Origin: Azolla pinnata
Taxonomy: Eukaryota > Streptophyta > Polypodiopsida > Salviniales > Salviniaceae
Assembly: GCA_037176905.1 (NCBI GenBank)
Contig: JBBBWG010011946.1
Coordinates: 1-20,124, forward strand
Length of the DNA stretch: 20,124 nt
Reading direction: 5' to 3'
Below, in pieces: positions 1 through 10,005 of the stretch. Numbering within the stretch: the stretch's first letter is position 1; each line of letters starts with the position of its first letter. The position numbers and the translations under genes are program-made. The notes beneath the pieces are model-generated. The model was not told where the DNA came from and made no database searches. It saw only the letters and a program-made list of their open reading frames with translations.

Positions 1-90
1 CTTCTTCTTCTTTCTTCTTTCTTCTCCTTCTTCTTCTTCTTCTTTCTTCTTTCTTCTTTCTTCTTCTTCTTCTTCTTTCTTTTCCTCTTT
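1..90 (+). repeat. (CTT)n microsatellite in 5' leader/promoter
   Basis: Nearly pure pyrimidine run of CTT/TTC triplets, broken by occasional extra T or C, on the sense strand of the following glycosyltransferase gene. It continues off the left edge of the window, so its full length is unknown. It ends only a few bases before the first ATG (94). Tracts of this kind are common in plant 5' UTRs and core promoters; a regulatory role here is inference. Confidence 0.9.
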
Positions 91-93
91 TCC

Positions 94-453
94 ATGGTTC
101 CAGCTTCTGCTAATCTTCCTCGATCTCTCAGCCCAGCATCAAGCTCTATGCAGAGCAAAGTGGTAGGAGGAGTAGAATCAGTACCAGAACCTGTATCAGA
201 ACCAGAACCAGAAGAAGAAGAAGAAGAAGGAGAAGAAGAAGAAGAAGAAGAAGAAGAAGAAGAAGAAGAAGAAGAAGGAGGAGGAGGAGGAGGAGGAGGA
301 GGAGGAGGAGGAGGAGGAGGAGAAGAAGCAGCAGCCCAAGGCCCAACCCAAATTCAGGTTCAGGCTCTAGCTCTGGAACTCGAAGTCCAGTTCGTCGGTG
401 GAGAGAATCCAGGACTCCGACATGGGCCCCAGGAAGCTTCGCCCCAACCCTAA
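94..453 (+). other. Long upstream ORF (119 codons) overlapping the main start
   Basis: An ATG-initiated frame of 119 codons with a Ser/Pro-rich beginning, a run of about 25 mostly Glu codons, a run of about 15 Gly codons, then an Ala/Gln/Leu-rich tail. It ends at a TAA at 451-453, 30 bases inside the main coding sequence, whose ATG is at 422 in another frame. The poly-Glu/poly-Gly part is simply the GAA/GGA microsatellite read in one frame, so I do not think it is a conserved protein. If the transcript starts upstream of 94, this would be an overlapping uORF expected to lower translation of the glycosyltransferase. If transcription starts further 3', it is irrelevant. Confidence 0.45.
204..342 (+). 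repeat. GAA/GGA purine microsatellite in leader
   Basis: About 135 bases of almost uninterrupted purines: (GAA)n to about position 275, then (GGA)n to about 320, then GAA/GCA triplets. It lies 80-220 bases upstream of the glycosyltransferase ATG at 422. The switch from GAA to GGA units suggests two expansions or a point change later amplified. Confidence 0.9.
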
Positions 454-3400
454 ATCCTATGCGAGGCTCGTCACTTCCCTCACTAGATCGAAGCTCTCTG
501 CATCCCTCACCTTTGGCATCCTCTTCATCCTCATTGCTACAGCCTCCACCCTCATCTGTTATGAGGTGAGAAACCCTAGCCTAAATGCATGCTCTTGACT
601 TCTTTCTTTGGCTCAAAACACCGCGTGTGCGTGTGTGCATGCCGATCATTCGTCCAAATTCTTCGAATTGCACCATCTAAAAATGTCGGTTTCCAGCTGT
701 GCTCTCTGTCTTCGTTTGATCTGGACTCGCGATTGATCTGAATCGTGTAATGTTGAATCAAGGCCATAGCACAGATGCCAGAGAGTACCCCCCCCTCAAA
801 TGTACCTTTTGATTGATGGCTGTTATCGTAGGGTAGATTCTGATAAATCTAGCTACATTGCATGATATGGTTAAAGATAAATCCTGTCAATTCTAGGTGC
901 ATTTTATGTCAGAATAGATTCTGGTGATGATAGCTGCACATTTCGATACCCATACAATCTTAAGATATATTCTTGGGATGCTATCTACATTGACCACTTG
1001 CAATCTTCGGATAGAATCCAATAATGCTAAGTACATTAATTGGCAATGCTTTTAGGATAAGGTATGGTATGATATTGGCATCAACCAATATGATTGCAGA
1101 ACAAGTTCTGATGATATCCATCTTGATCAATAAGATCTTAGCATAGATTCTGGCAATGCTAGCTGGGCTGATTGATATAAATTTAAGATAGATTCTGGTG
1201 ATACTACCTGGATTGATTAGTACAGGCGTAATAGATTCTGGCGATACCAGCATTACTGATTGATACATACGTAAGGTAAATTCTGGTGATACTAGCTTCA
1301 TCGATTTGATTGATTCAAGCTTAAGATAGATTCTGATGATGTTAGCTGGATTTTTTGGTTCACACTTAAGATAGATTCTGTCCATGCAATTTACTTGTGC
1401 TATCGAATTGTTCATTACGACTTCATGCGTTGTAATTTTGGATGAATTGGGGTTAGGGTTTCTCTTCCGTTCTGGGCTCAAATATGAGTAATTCTGATGT
1501 AAAAAGCACTCGTTCTTACTTCAATATCTTCCCTTCTTGGTTCTGCAAATTCTTATCCATTTAGAAGTTTGCACTGTTTTGACAAGAACATAGGATGGGT
1601 GATGGAATAGATGAATTTCTTTATTTTGTGCATTTCTGTGAGCATTTCATGATTGGAAAACCTTAGATTTGAGAAAGGATTCTTGAGCATTTTTCAAATG
1701 TTTGATTTATTAAAAGTTTACATTGATTCAATTAAGAACTCTTGATAGATGCCAGAGATGAATCAATTTCCTTTTCATTGGCTCCTGCTTCAAACATTGA
1801 TTAAAATTGGCACCAATTCAAATTAAAATCTCTGGAATTCTATTAAATTTTATTGATGTAATGTAATACCGCAAGGAAGAGATTGTAATGACGCCTTTAA
1901 CTTGAAATTCCTATGCATTGCTTTTTACTGATTGGTCAAAATTCAAGGATAGATGTCTTTTACTTCAATTCCTTCTTTATTGTGCAAAACACTGACCAAT
2001 TTGAACCACACATGATCGAACAAGAATTTATGTAAATATTAGAATTCATTTTCACGCATTAGATGAAGCTTTTCCAATTGGACAAAATCCTGGCAAATGC
2101 TCTCTCCTAAAATTTCTTCATATCTTTATATTTGGACATTGTGGTGCTTGCACACAATCTTCAGCTTCAAGCTGAAGGGTTGTTTGAAAACTGGATCACT
2201 TGTACATATTGGACAAGATCTTATGGTTCATACTAGGTGTAGGGTTTACTTGAATTCCTTATTCCCTTAGGTAGTCATGCAAGATCTGTTGTTTACTTAG
2301 ACATGTTACACTAACATTTGAGCTATTGTGACTTTTCATGGGGGTAGGGTTTCTTCCATTGCCTTCAAAGCTACATCATGTTATCATTAGCCCATCTGAT
2401 GGATTGGGAACTGTTTCTCTGCGGCTTATGTAGTACACTGAAATTGATGATTACGGCTACAGGACATGCTAATGCAAACTAGGGCACGCCTAGAATTTTT
2501 TTCTCCTTCAATTATTGGATCATGCATTCATTGGGGAAGTAATTAGAACAGACACTAGATTAATCTTATCATTATTTTACTGTAATTCCTCGTTGTCCCT
2601 TCCAACGGTGCAAATATTGATTCAAGTTTTAAAGCTGACATCAAGTAAAGAAGATTTTGAAATATCATTAGAAATGCCAGATTAATCTGTATGAAGCTAT
2701 GACCTTCGATGAATCTGGTGTTCTTTGAGTTTGCTAAAATTGATCTATCTTCATTGCAGCTGCATTACATACTGATACGCACCAAAACAGTGGCAGGTGA
2801 CAATTTGCAGCCCACTCCATGGCACTTATTTACACAACCGATTCCTCATAAGCAGAATATTGCAGCACGATTATCCAAAATAGTGAAATGCAATTATCTG
2901 AGTTGCTTAACACATACATTTTCGGCCCCCGAGGAACACAAGATTCGTTCCAATCAAACAGAAGTTTGCCCCAAGTTTTTTCAATGGATTTATGAGGATT
3001 TAGCCCCATGGAGGAGAACCAAAATAAGTTTAGATACCCTCATGTCTGCCCAAAAACATGCAGCTTTCCGGGTAACCATAGTTGGAGGACGTCTGTACAC
3101 GGAATTTTACTATGCATGCGTACAGCCTAGGGCTATGTTTACTCTATGGGGCCTGCTGCAACTCTTGAACAGATATCCTGGATTGGTCCCTGATGTTGAT
3201 TTAATGTTCGACTGCATGGATAGACCTGCAATAAAGAAGTCTGTCTACAAGGATGATCTGGTACCTCCTCCACTCTTCAGATACTGTAGTGACAATGATT
3301 CCTTCGATATCCCTTTTCCAGATTGGTCGTTTTGGGGATGGTACTTTCTCAATCCCTATTTATAAAATGCTGCACATCCTCTCTCTCTCTCTCTCCCCCC

Positions 3401-6400
3401 TTGTCTGTACGGCTGTTTGTTTTTCTTTCCTTATTGATTCGATATGGCAATTACAACTCTGATAATGTATGTGGACTGAATAAATCAACAGAATACTCTA
3501 AATGGCTGTTGTAATTAACTTCAAGTTCAGGTGGAGGCTTGGAAAAAATATTCAAAGAATGTATTAATCCATAAAATCTTCTTCAGTCATGGCTCATGTG
3601 ATTGTGCAATACTGTGTAAGTGGGGGGGGTTTCCTTGGTCACAGGCATAAAAACATTTGATATGGGGATTTGGGAGCAAATATAGCCATGTTCTGCATTC
3701 GTGAAGGGGGGCATGGCTAAGTATTGATTACTGAATCGTTGAAGCATCTCCCAGAAATCAAACTCATCATTTTATAGTAATTTAAACATGAACAAAGAAT
3801 GTTCACTTGAAAAATGGGCATTTCTTATAGAATGTCAGGATTCCAAAAGTCCTGGTTGTGAAAGAAACAAGTCCTAGTATGCATCGTATGTTTGACGCTT
3901 GATTGGCTCTCCGAATGTTCTATTAAATGCATTGCTATTCACAACCACCAGGTTCCATTCATTCCATTAATTAGCCAATTAGAAATTAAGATGGAAGTCT
4001 AAGCTCTCCCGTATGAGTAATTTAGAACAAAGTTTGAACTTCATCAAGAGCCAAATGTGCCATCAATTCCATACGAGCTGACAGACTGCCTAGTTGTTTT
4101 CAAGGACTTTTTCATACATCTAGTATAAGCTCGATCTTGTGCCAAAAATGAAAATTTGAGAGGTGGAACTGAAATCCACCTGAATTTCTAGAATTTAAAA
4201 AGAGATAAAACAACTTTATTATCTTTCTCAGGCCTCAGGTTGGTATACTTTCATGGAATGAGGAGGCAGAAAGCATTTTCAAAGCATCCAAAATGATCCA
4301 ATGGGAGAGTAGGCGCCCAAAAGCTTATTGGAAAGGGAATCCTAATGTTGGTTCTAAAATTCGTGAGGAACTTATGAAGTGTAACAGCTCATTAGAGAAC
4401 GATTCAGGGACTGAGATATTTCAGCAGGTATAGGAGGTACATTCTATGAAATTTTATTCGAAGGAAACCTTTTTCTTACTTGAATTTAACAGGATTGGGA
4501 AGCTGAGGTTAAGGCAGGTTTCAAGAATTCCAAACTTTCAGAGCAATGTAACCACAGGTAAGATACATTATTGCTGGAATTGCTGAAGTATAAGTTTGAT
4601 CATTGTTAATCTACATAGATATCCTCTTGATATGTCAGATAGGATAAAAATGATATGTGCATAGATATTTACGCTTTAGATACCTAGGTAGTGTCAGGAA
4701 AGAACCCTTTACAAGCTTTGTGGAAGTAGCCAAAGTCATTTTGACAACTGAGACCGTTTTTCACCACAACTACATGAAAGCAGGTCGTGATAGATCACAT
4801 TTCAGACAATGTAAGAGTTCACCTTGTTGGTACTGCTTTCTAGACTATAAATTTTGCCAAGCTCAACTGCCTGGCAAGTTCAATGGTGCTGACTCATTAG
4901 ATGGAAGAGTTAATGATGGAGGTGATCCCGGTGTGAAGAGAAAGGAAATGAACGAGGATGAGAACACTCACTAAAAATTGGAGAAAAATAGAGGACAGTA
5001 AGGCAAGTTTGTTGGATTCATCATATCTTAAGGGCTATGGAATCTTGGTGTGACCTTTGGGCTAGAAAAAATTGGAAGTAAATACAAATGTAGAAAACAT
5101 CAAGGCGCTGTTGAAGTCTCACAAATTAAGAATTGGAATCTGAATGCAAGGGTTTTTCTTATGATTTGTATCAATGATTGAAATAGATATTTTTTTGTAT
5201 TCTTTACAACGGGTATTTTAGTTGTTGGTTTTGGATTTTTCTTGTATGTGTACAGATTCAAAATTTATGCGGAGGGGTATGCATGGTCTGTAAGTTTCAA
5301 GTATATATTCGCATGTGGTTCACCTGTACTTGTTGCTAGCCCCAAATACCATGAGTTCTTTAGTCGCTCTCTTATCCCGATGGTACACTACTGGCCGATA
5401 ACACCAAAGGAGTTATGCTGGTCCATCAAAAATGCTGTAAATTGGGGTAATAACCATCCAACACAGGTGAACACTTATTTTTTTATAGCTCCACCAAAAT
5501 CTAGTTAATCTAAATGGAGTAAAAGTACTCAACTGTCAAACCACGAATCCCTTATAAAATTTCAAATATCTTTTGTGGGACAGGGTTTGTATTTTCTGAT
5601 GCGTTCTTTTCATAGTCCTATCACATGCAGCATTCAGCATCACCTAGAAAACATCCATGTGTAGGTGAATATGTGTATCCTATGTATGTAGATTGAGTAT
5701 TCAAATAGATGCTAGGTCTCAGGTCCCTCAGTTCATTTTAGCCTGCAAGTTATTTGTTATATGTAGATACACTTTGTTCACTTTAGGTTGGCCATACTAA
5801 TTATTTAGTGTGACTGCACCCTCCATCGTTAAAATTTTAGTAAAATAACATTTAGCACATACTAAAACGTGAAGTCCAGTCCCTCTGTCTCTGTAGCCTG
5901 TTTTCAGCACATACTTTCATGATTGTCTTCCGCTTCATCTGGTGAAGGACAGAGATTGTTCACTGCTGTTTCAGTTTTAGACTGTGCATCCCGCTGACAG
6001 CAAGCACAAGACTGTTTACATACAGTGTTGTTTGGCTTAAATGTAAGACACCTAGGTGAAACATGGTCAACTCATAGTTTGAGCCCTTGAGTGCATTTAC
6101 ATGTGTTTGGACGAGTCCAACTGATAGTTTGAGCTCTTGAGCGCATTTATGAGGGTGATCATTTTCTCATTTGATGTAAAAATTGGTAACAACACAAGTC
6201 CAACTCATAGTTGGAGCTCTTCACTGCATTTATTTGCATTTTATATGAGCTAAATGATGCACAATTTGAGTCTAATAACAAGTTGTGGGCATTTTTCTTG
6301 ATCGTGGCACTGGCAATCTCATGGAAAACATTGGTACTTCTTTGCATTATTATCCTCATTTTTCATATAGTAGCGTGACAGGGTTTATACTCATTAATCC

Positions 6401-9400
6401 TAATCTCTCATATGACAAAATATTAGAGGTCGAGCTGGAAAAACTAAAGCAAACATAGGATAGAGTAGTTGAAGTAAGATTAGAAACAACAATCGTCAAG
6501 AAGGAAGATGACAATATTGATAAAATCAAGATGGTTGATATGACCTCTAATGTTGTCTTTGAAAATGATGTACGTTGTGTCCTGACAGATGTCCTTGCAC
6601 CCCACGTTAAGGATAGTGCAAATTAGTAAAAGTGATGCTATCAATGATTCTTGTCAATCATTGATGAGGTAGAAAACCACAGATAGTCTACTTCAGTGCT
6701 CAATTCATGTGGCTCCATATGTGGAGTGTTTTATCTGATGGAGATGATGTACGTTGTGTTTTGACTGATCTCCTTGCACCCCACTTTAAGGACGGTGCAT
6801 ATTATTAAAGTTGATGTTATTAATAATTCTTGTTGATCCTTGATGGGGTAGAAAACCACGAATAGTCTGCTTCAGTGCTTACTTTCAGTAGCTCCATGTG
6901 CTGAGTGTTTTGCCTAATTTGGGGGAGGCGAGTATGGAAAGGTTTACCTTAACAACAATCATGCTTGTATTGATGGACTTGACACCATACTTTTGTCAGT
7001 GGGCAATGGCCAGCAGCTTGTGCTCAAAGATGTCAGATATGTGGTTAACAGTGAGTAAAGTTGGATAGGGACAAAGGATTTGCATGGTTACACCACATTG
7101 TTACATGGATAGTTTGACTCCATGCTTTATTTCACGCCGCTCCATGCATGGAGTGTGTATTATCACATTAGATGGCGTAGTAGCAATCGTGCTTATAGTG
7201 TTGGTATACATTTTGCATTAGGCAATTGTCAACATATCGTGCTCAAAAATTTCAGATACATGGTTGACATCAAGTAAAGTTTGATATCTGTGGGCCAAAT
7301 GGATTTGCATGGTTGCACCTCATTGTTTGGTGGTAGATTATGGAAGGTCAAGAAGAGCTGTTTTCTTTTAGTAAGGGGTCACGCTATAGTTTGCAATGAA
7401 AAACTATACCTTAGAATTCTTTTGCTATAACTTGTACTGGCTCTCAATTAGAGGACATATAGGCCAAACAGGCTTGATGGTTGAGGCTCAAAGCTTGACT
7501 TCTATAATTATTGCTAATGTGGTGAACAAGTAAGAAGTTTCCATTACTCCCGTAAACCCAAAAATTTTAGATTTTCTGCATTCTTATGCATGTAACATGT
7601 TTCTGAATTCAATGGAAAGGTGCTGCATATTTTGTTTCTTTATTGATGATTATTCTAGAAAAAATGGGTGTACTCATTGTAAAAGAAAAGCGATGCATTT
7701 AAATCTTTCTATGCAATCATGAGCACACAGGCATAAAACTGAAATCTTTTAGACTGGATAATGGAGGGAAGTTCAAGTTATTTGTCATTTACATCATATC
7801 AAAGAGAGCTTAAAACTCCATAGCGCCTTTTTTTGAATGGTGGGTAAAGATGTCTTATAGGAAAGTCTCATGGACTTTGAGGAGGAGCATGGATTACTGC
7901 GGTTCATCTATCTCTAACAAATCCCTAAAGAATGGTATCCTTGAGGAGGTCTGGAGTGGGAAACTGGCCCCATGTCACCGTTTGCACATTTCAGTGGTGA
8001 TGATTCGAATAATTTTTAAAATTAGTTGCAAAGCCCTCCAATAGCACTGTGTCCGTGGGTGATGAAGGTGATCTGGGCTATAGCTCCAGTTACCTTAGTC
8101 CAAAAAATCAAGTATGGATTTAGCAGCTGACTAAGTCCTTGTCGATTCGTATGTTCTAAGGGTGTAATTAGTGTATATCAACTAGTCAAGTCACAGGTTC
8201 TGAGCGGATGGCTTGTGCATATCAGCTCCGGAGGATTAATATGTGTAGACTGCATGATTAAAATGAATTAAGCAGGTGATTAATGTGCTGTAATTTGCTG
8301 ATTAGAGTGTTTAGAAGACTCATGAAATCCTGATATTAGAGGCATATGCATTTACCACTAACTTTGCTTCATTGAGTACTACATCTCAGTGCAACCGTGC
8401 ACATCAGAAAAAAGGATATGGATGGCAGCCCTGTTATACTTGTTCTGTAAGTAGATGAAATGTTAATAGTTGTCAAGAGACAAACTATTCTCAATGCTCG
8501 TGTGAATCAGCCGACATCAGAGTTTTCTATTAAGTGCCTGGGAAATGTTGACCATATTTTGGGTATGAAATAAATGAAACAGATAAACTGCTGTTTCTAT
8601 CAGGAAAAGTTACATTTGGAAAAGTACTACACATTCAACACGATTGAAGCAAGTCTTTTGGTATTGCTTTACTGTTGTTAAACTTAGTAAAGTTGATAGC
8701 CCATAGGATGAGATAGAAGCCGATGGAATGAAGGAAGTTGCTTATGCATCAGCATGTAGTTCTTAGGACATTTCTCATGCAGTGGGAATTAATAGTCATT
8801 ATGTGTCTGATCTTGAAAAGCTCATTGGGCAGCTGTCAAGTGTATTTTCTCAGATACGCACACAAAATTTATATGCTATATAGGATAAGTGCATTAAGTT
8901 TACAGGGATGTTGTGATGTAGATATGGCAAACAACTTGGATGCTTGCAAGCCTACTAGTGGGTATGCCATCACGGCTGCTGATGGAGCTGTTTCTTGCTG
9001 CTCCACCTTGCTGAAGATGGTATACTCTGAGTACTACCAGAGCTGAATATATTTCAGCTCTGAAAGTATCCAAGGAAGCTATTTGGTTGACCAGACTTGC
9101 TGGAGGACATTGGCATGTCTATCAGTATTCATGTTAGGATGTAATAGTCAAACAGTTGTGTCTTTGGCTAGGTATGCCATGTCCATTTGTGTACCACAGA
9201 CATTGATTGGTGTGAGGTATCATTTACTGAGATGAGTTCTTGAAGATGATGCCCTAGTCATATTGACCAAGATTGACACAGATGAGTAGGATACTATATT
9301 TTGGATAGATTGATAATAACTTGATTTCTTGAGTAAGTCGTATGCAGGTTTTCAGCTGTAGCAATTTGAAGGACCCCGAGATTGAGCTGTACTAATGTGT

Positions 9401-9760
9401 ACTTTCTTGTGACAGGCAAAAGAGATTGGCAAGGAGGGCCAAGATTTCATGGCGAGGACCTTATCGATAGATCATGTGTATGATTATATGTTCCACTTAT
9501 TGAATGAGTACGCGAAGTTGCAAAGCTTCAGTCCTGTGGTTCCATTAGAAGCGCAAATAGTGTGCCAGAACACTATCCTTTGCTTCAGCGATGACCAGAG
9601 AAGCCAAGATATTCTGGTGAAATCAGAAGAAAAAGCTTCAATTGTGCCACCTTGTACATTCGCACCTCTTGGCAGAAATTTTCTCGAAGATATACAACGG
9701 CAGAGGAGAAGATCATGGGAATGGCGAAAACATGTCTATGAGAAAGAATCTTCGAGATAA
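422..9760 (+). CDS. GT90 / CAP10-domain O-glycosyltransferase (POGLUT/rumi-like, DUF821)
   Basis: Six exons: 422-565, 2760-3340, 4232-4427, 4493-4557, 5256-5466 and 9416-9760 (stop TAA), giving 513 aa. All borders are GT..AG and keep frame. The ATG at 422 has a G at -3 and at +4. Residues ~25-46 form one hydrophobic anchor after a basic N-terminus, as in a type II ER/Golgi enzyme. Family landmarks, in order: DLMFDCMDRP (195-204), FPDWSFWGW (234-242), RRPKAYWKGNP (269-279), CNHRFKIYAEG then AWSVSFKYIFACGSP (~326-354), HYWPI, and VYDYMFHLLNEYAKL followed by a PCT..PL plus basic/Trp tail, all typical of plant DUF821 proteins. GT90 enzymes transfer glucose or xylose from UDP-sugar; the acceptor here cannot be told. 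Compared with the plant sequences I recall, MFDC(D)DRP has Met for Asp and SVS(E)KY has Phe for Glu. Intron 5 is 3.9 kb and carries a copia relic. An in-frame ATG at 2709, in intron 1 next to exon 2, could start an anchorless isoform; this is speculative. Confidence 0.9.
566..2759 (+). other. Intron 1 of the GT90 gene (2.2 kb)
   Basis: GT (566) to AG (2759), AT-rich, in phase 0. Apart from the ~45-bp tandem repeat at 835-1385, I see no coding signal, RNA gene or transposon. The acceptor is TTCATTGCAG. The length, and its place directly after the exon encoding the membrane anchor, are common for a first intron of a plant gene. Confidence 0.8.
835..1385 (+). repeat. Diverged ~45-bp tandem repeat (about 12-13 units)
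   Basis: Units begin with a version of AAGATAGATTCTGGTGAT, followed by a TAGCTG..TTGATTGAT part. Recognisable unit starts lie near 835, 877, 916, 967, 1013, 1103, 1145, 1190, 1233, 1278, 1328 and 1373, with a poorly preserved one near 1060. Spacing is mostly 41-51 bp. The 3' units are best conserved and the 5' ones most decayed. Because the period is close to a multiple of three, the minus strand stays open across it (981-1481), which I regard as an artefact. Confidence 0.75.
3341..4231 (+). other. Intron 2 of the GT90 gene (0.9 kb)
   Basis: Runs from GTACTT to TTTCTCAG and splits a Trp codon (TG|G) inside the FPDWSFWGW motif. It holds a short (CT)n run at about 3379-3397 and otherwise unremarkable AT-rich sequence. 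Introns 3 (4428-4492, only 65 bp) and 4 (4558-5255) follow with equally clear borders. Confidence 0.8.
4558..5255 (+). other. Intron 4 of the GT90 gene, with an unexplained open stretch
   Basis: Bordered by GTAAGA and TGTGTACAG, splitting the Arg329 codon (AG|A). Positions 4657-4974 are open in one frame for 105 codons, with Cys/His-rich text in the middle and a charged end, but the frame starts at GTG, has no family resemblance I can name, and ends in a normal stop. The final ~250 bp are plain AT-rich sequence. Most likely non-coding; an old insertion fragment is possible. Confidence 0.6.
6064..6232 (+). repeat. Three-copy ~37-bp repeat in intron 5
   Basis: Three diverged copies at about 6064-6100, 6113-6149 and 6196-6232 share the pattern GTCCAACT.ATAGTTTGAG followed by CTCTTGAG.GCATTTA. 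They lie just upstream of the copia-derived sequence and may belong to its non-coding leader, but no LTR could be recognised. Confidence 0.65.
6567..6924 (+). repeat. ~179-bp tandem duplication in the copia relic
   Basis: The block beginning GATGTACGTTGTGT at 6567 recurs at 6746 and is recognisable to its end (..CTCCAT.TG..GAGTGTTTT). The two copies differ by scattered substitutions and small indels, so the duplication is old. Confidence 0.75.
6930..7335 (+). repeat. ~220-230-bp tandem duplication in the copia relic
   Basis: Shared landmarks: AATC.TGCTT at 6957 and 7185, GTGCTCAAA.AT.TCAGATA at about 7020 and 7240, and GGATTTGCATGGTT at about 7077 and 7303. A GCTCCATG..GAGTGT segment is present three times (near 6713, 6892 and 7140), so this block and the 179-bp block come from overlapping duplication events. 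Confidence 0.7.
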
Positions 9761-9789
9761 CTCCAAGGCAAGATTGATTATCGATCAAC

Positions 9790-10005
9790 AGGGGTCAAGA
9801 TCAAGTGCTTGAGTTTTCTATGCTCCATGAAATAACTTTGGTCCTGAGATAATTGGGGGTTCTTTATCAAGTGGTGGAGCTGCATCAACGAAATAACTGC
9901 GGTTTCCGAAAGATGGGGTTCTCTATCGAGAGGAGTCGATCCAAGTGCTTGAGTTTCGATCGACGCACGATGAAATAACTATGGTCCTGAAATATGGGGG
10001 TTATC
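9790..10005 (+). repeat. Short repeat block in the 3' region of the GT90 gene
   Basis: Two longer copies (about 9798-9862 and 9937-10002) share GATC.AAGTGCTTGAGTTT and ATGAAATAACT.TGGTCCTGA followed by a GGGGGTT end. A partial copy between them (about 9887-9921) carries GAAATAACTGCGGTT..GGGGTTCT. The spacing of the full copies is 139 bp. It starts 30 bp after the stop codon, so it is probably 3' UTR. Confidence 0.7.

Larger units (their letters stand above)
6567..9290 (+). mobile_element. Decayed Ty1/copia LTR-retrotransposon pol region inside intron 5
   Basis: Translating across several frames and stops recovers copia polyprotein pieces in the family's order: a pre-integrase part (LKDVRYVV near 7020); integrase core (FIDDYSRKKWVYSLKKKSDA then SFRLDNGGKF, ~7640-7775; GILEEVWSGK ~7937); reverse transcriptase (VDEMLIVVK and FSIKCLGNVDHILGMK, ~8450-8570; MKEVAYASA ~8730; ISHAVG); and RNase H (DMANNLDACKPTSGYAIT ~8920-8970; TTRAEYISALKVSKEAIW ~9035-9090; VRYHLLR and VLEDDALVILTKIDTDE ~9210-9285). 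Integrase before RT identifies copia rather than gypsy. Many in-frame stops and frame shifts mean it is dead. No clear gag, LTRs or target-site duplication were found. It lies in the same orientation as the host gene and ends about 125 bp before the acceptor of exon 6. Confidence 0.85.

Noticed and set aside
146-346. Minus-strand poly-Leu frame resembling a membrane protein
   Set aside because: It is the reverse reading of the GAA/GGA microsatellite; pure Leu runs are an artefact of CTT/CTC triplets.
398-421. Start of the GT90 protein at position 398
   Set aside because: The codon there is GTG. The first in-frame ATG is at 422, with a good plant initiation context, so the protein was started there.
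981-1481. 166-codon minus-strand frame in GT90 intron 1
   Set aside because: It is kept open by the 45-bp tandem repeat, lies antisense within an intron, and resembles no known protein.
8738-9046. 102-codon frame as an independent gene
   Set aside because: It contains RNase H-like text of the copia relic (DMANNLDACKPTSGY) and is flanked by more relic sequence in other frames.
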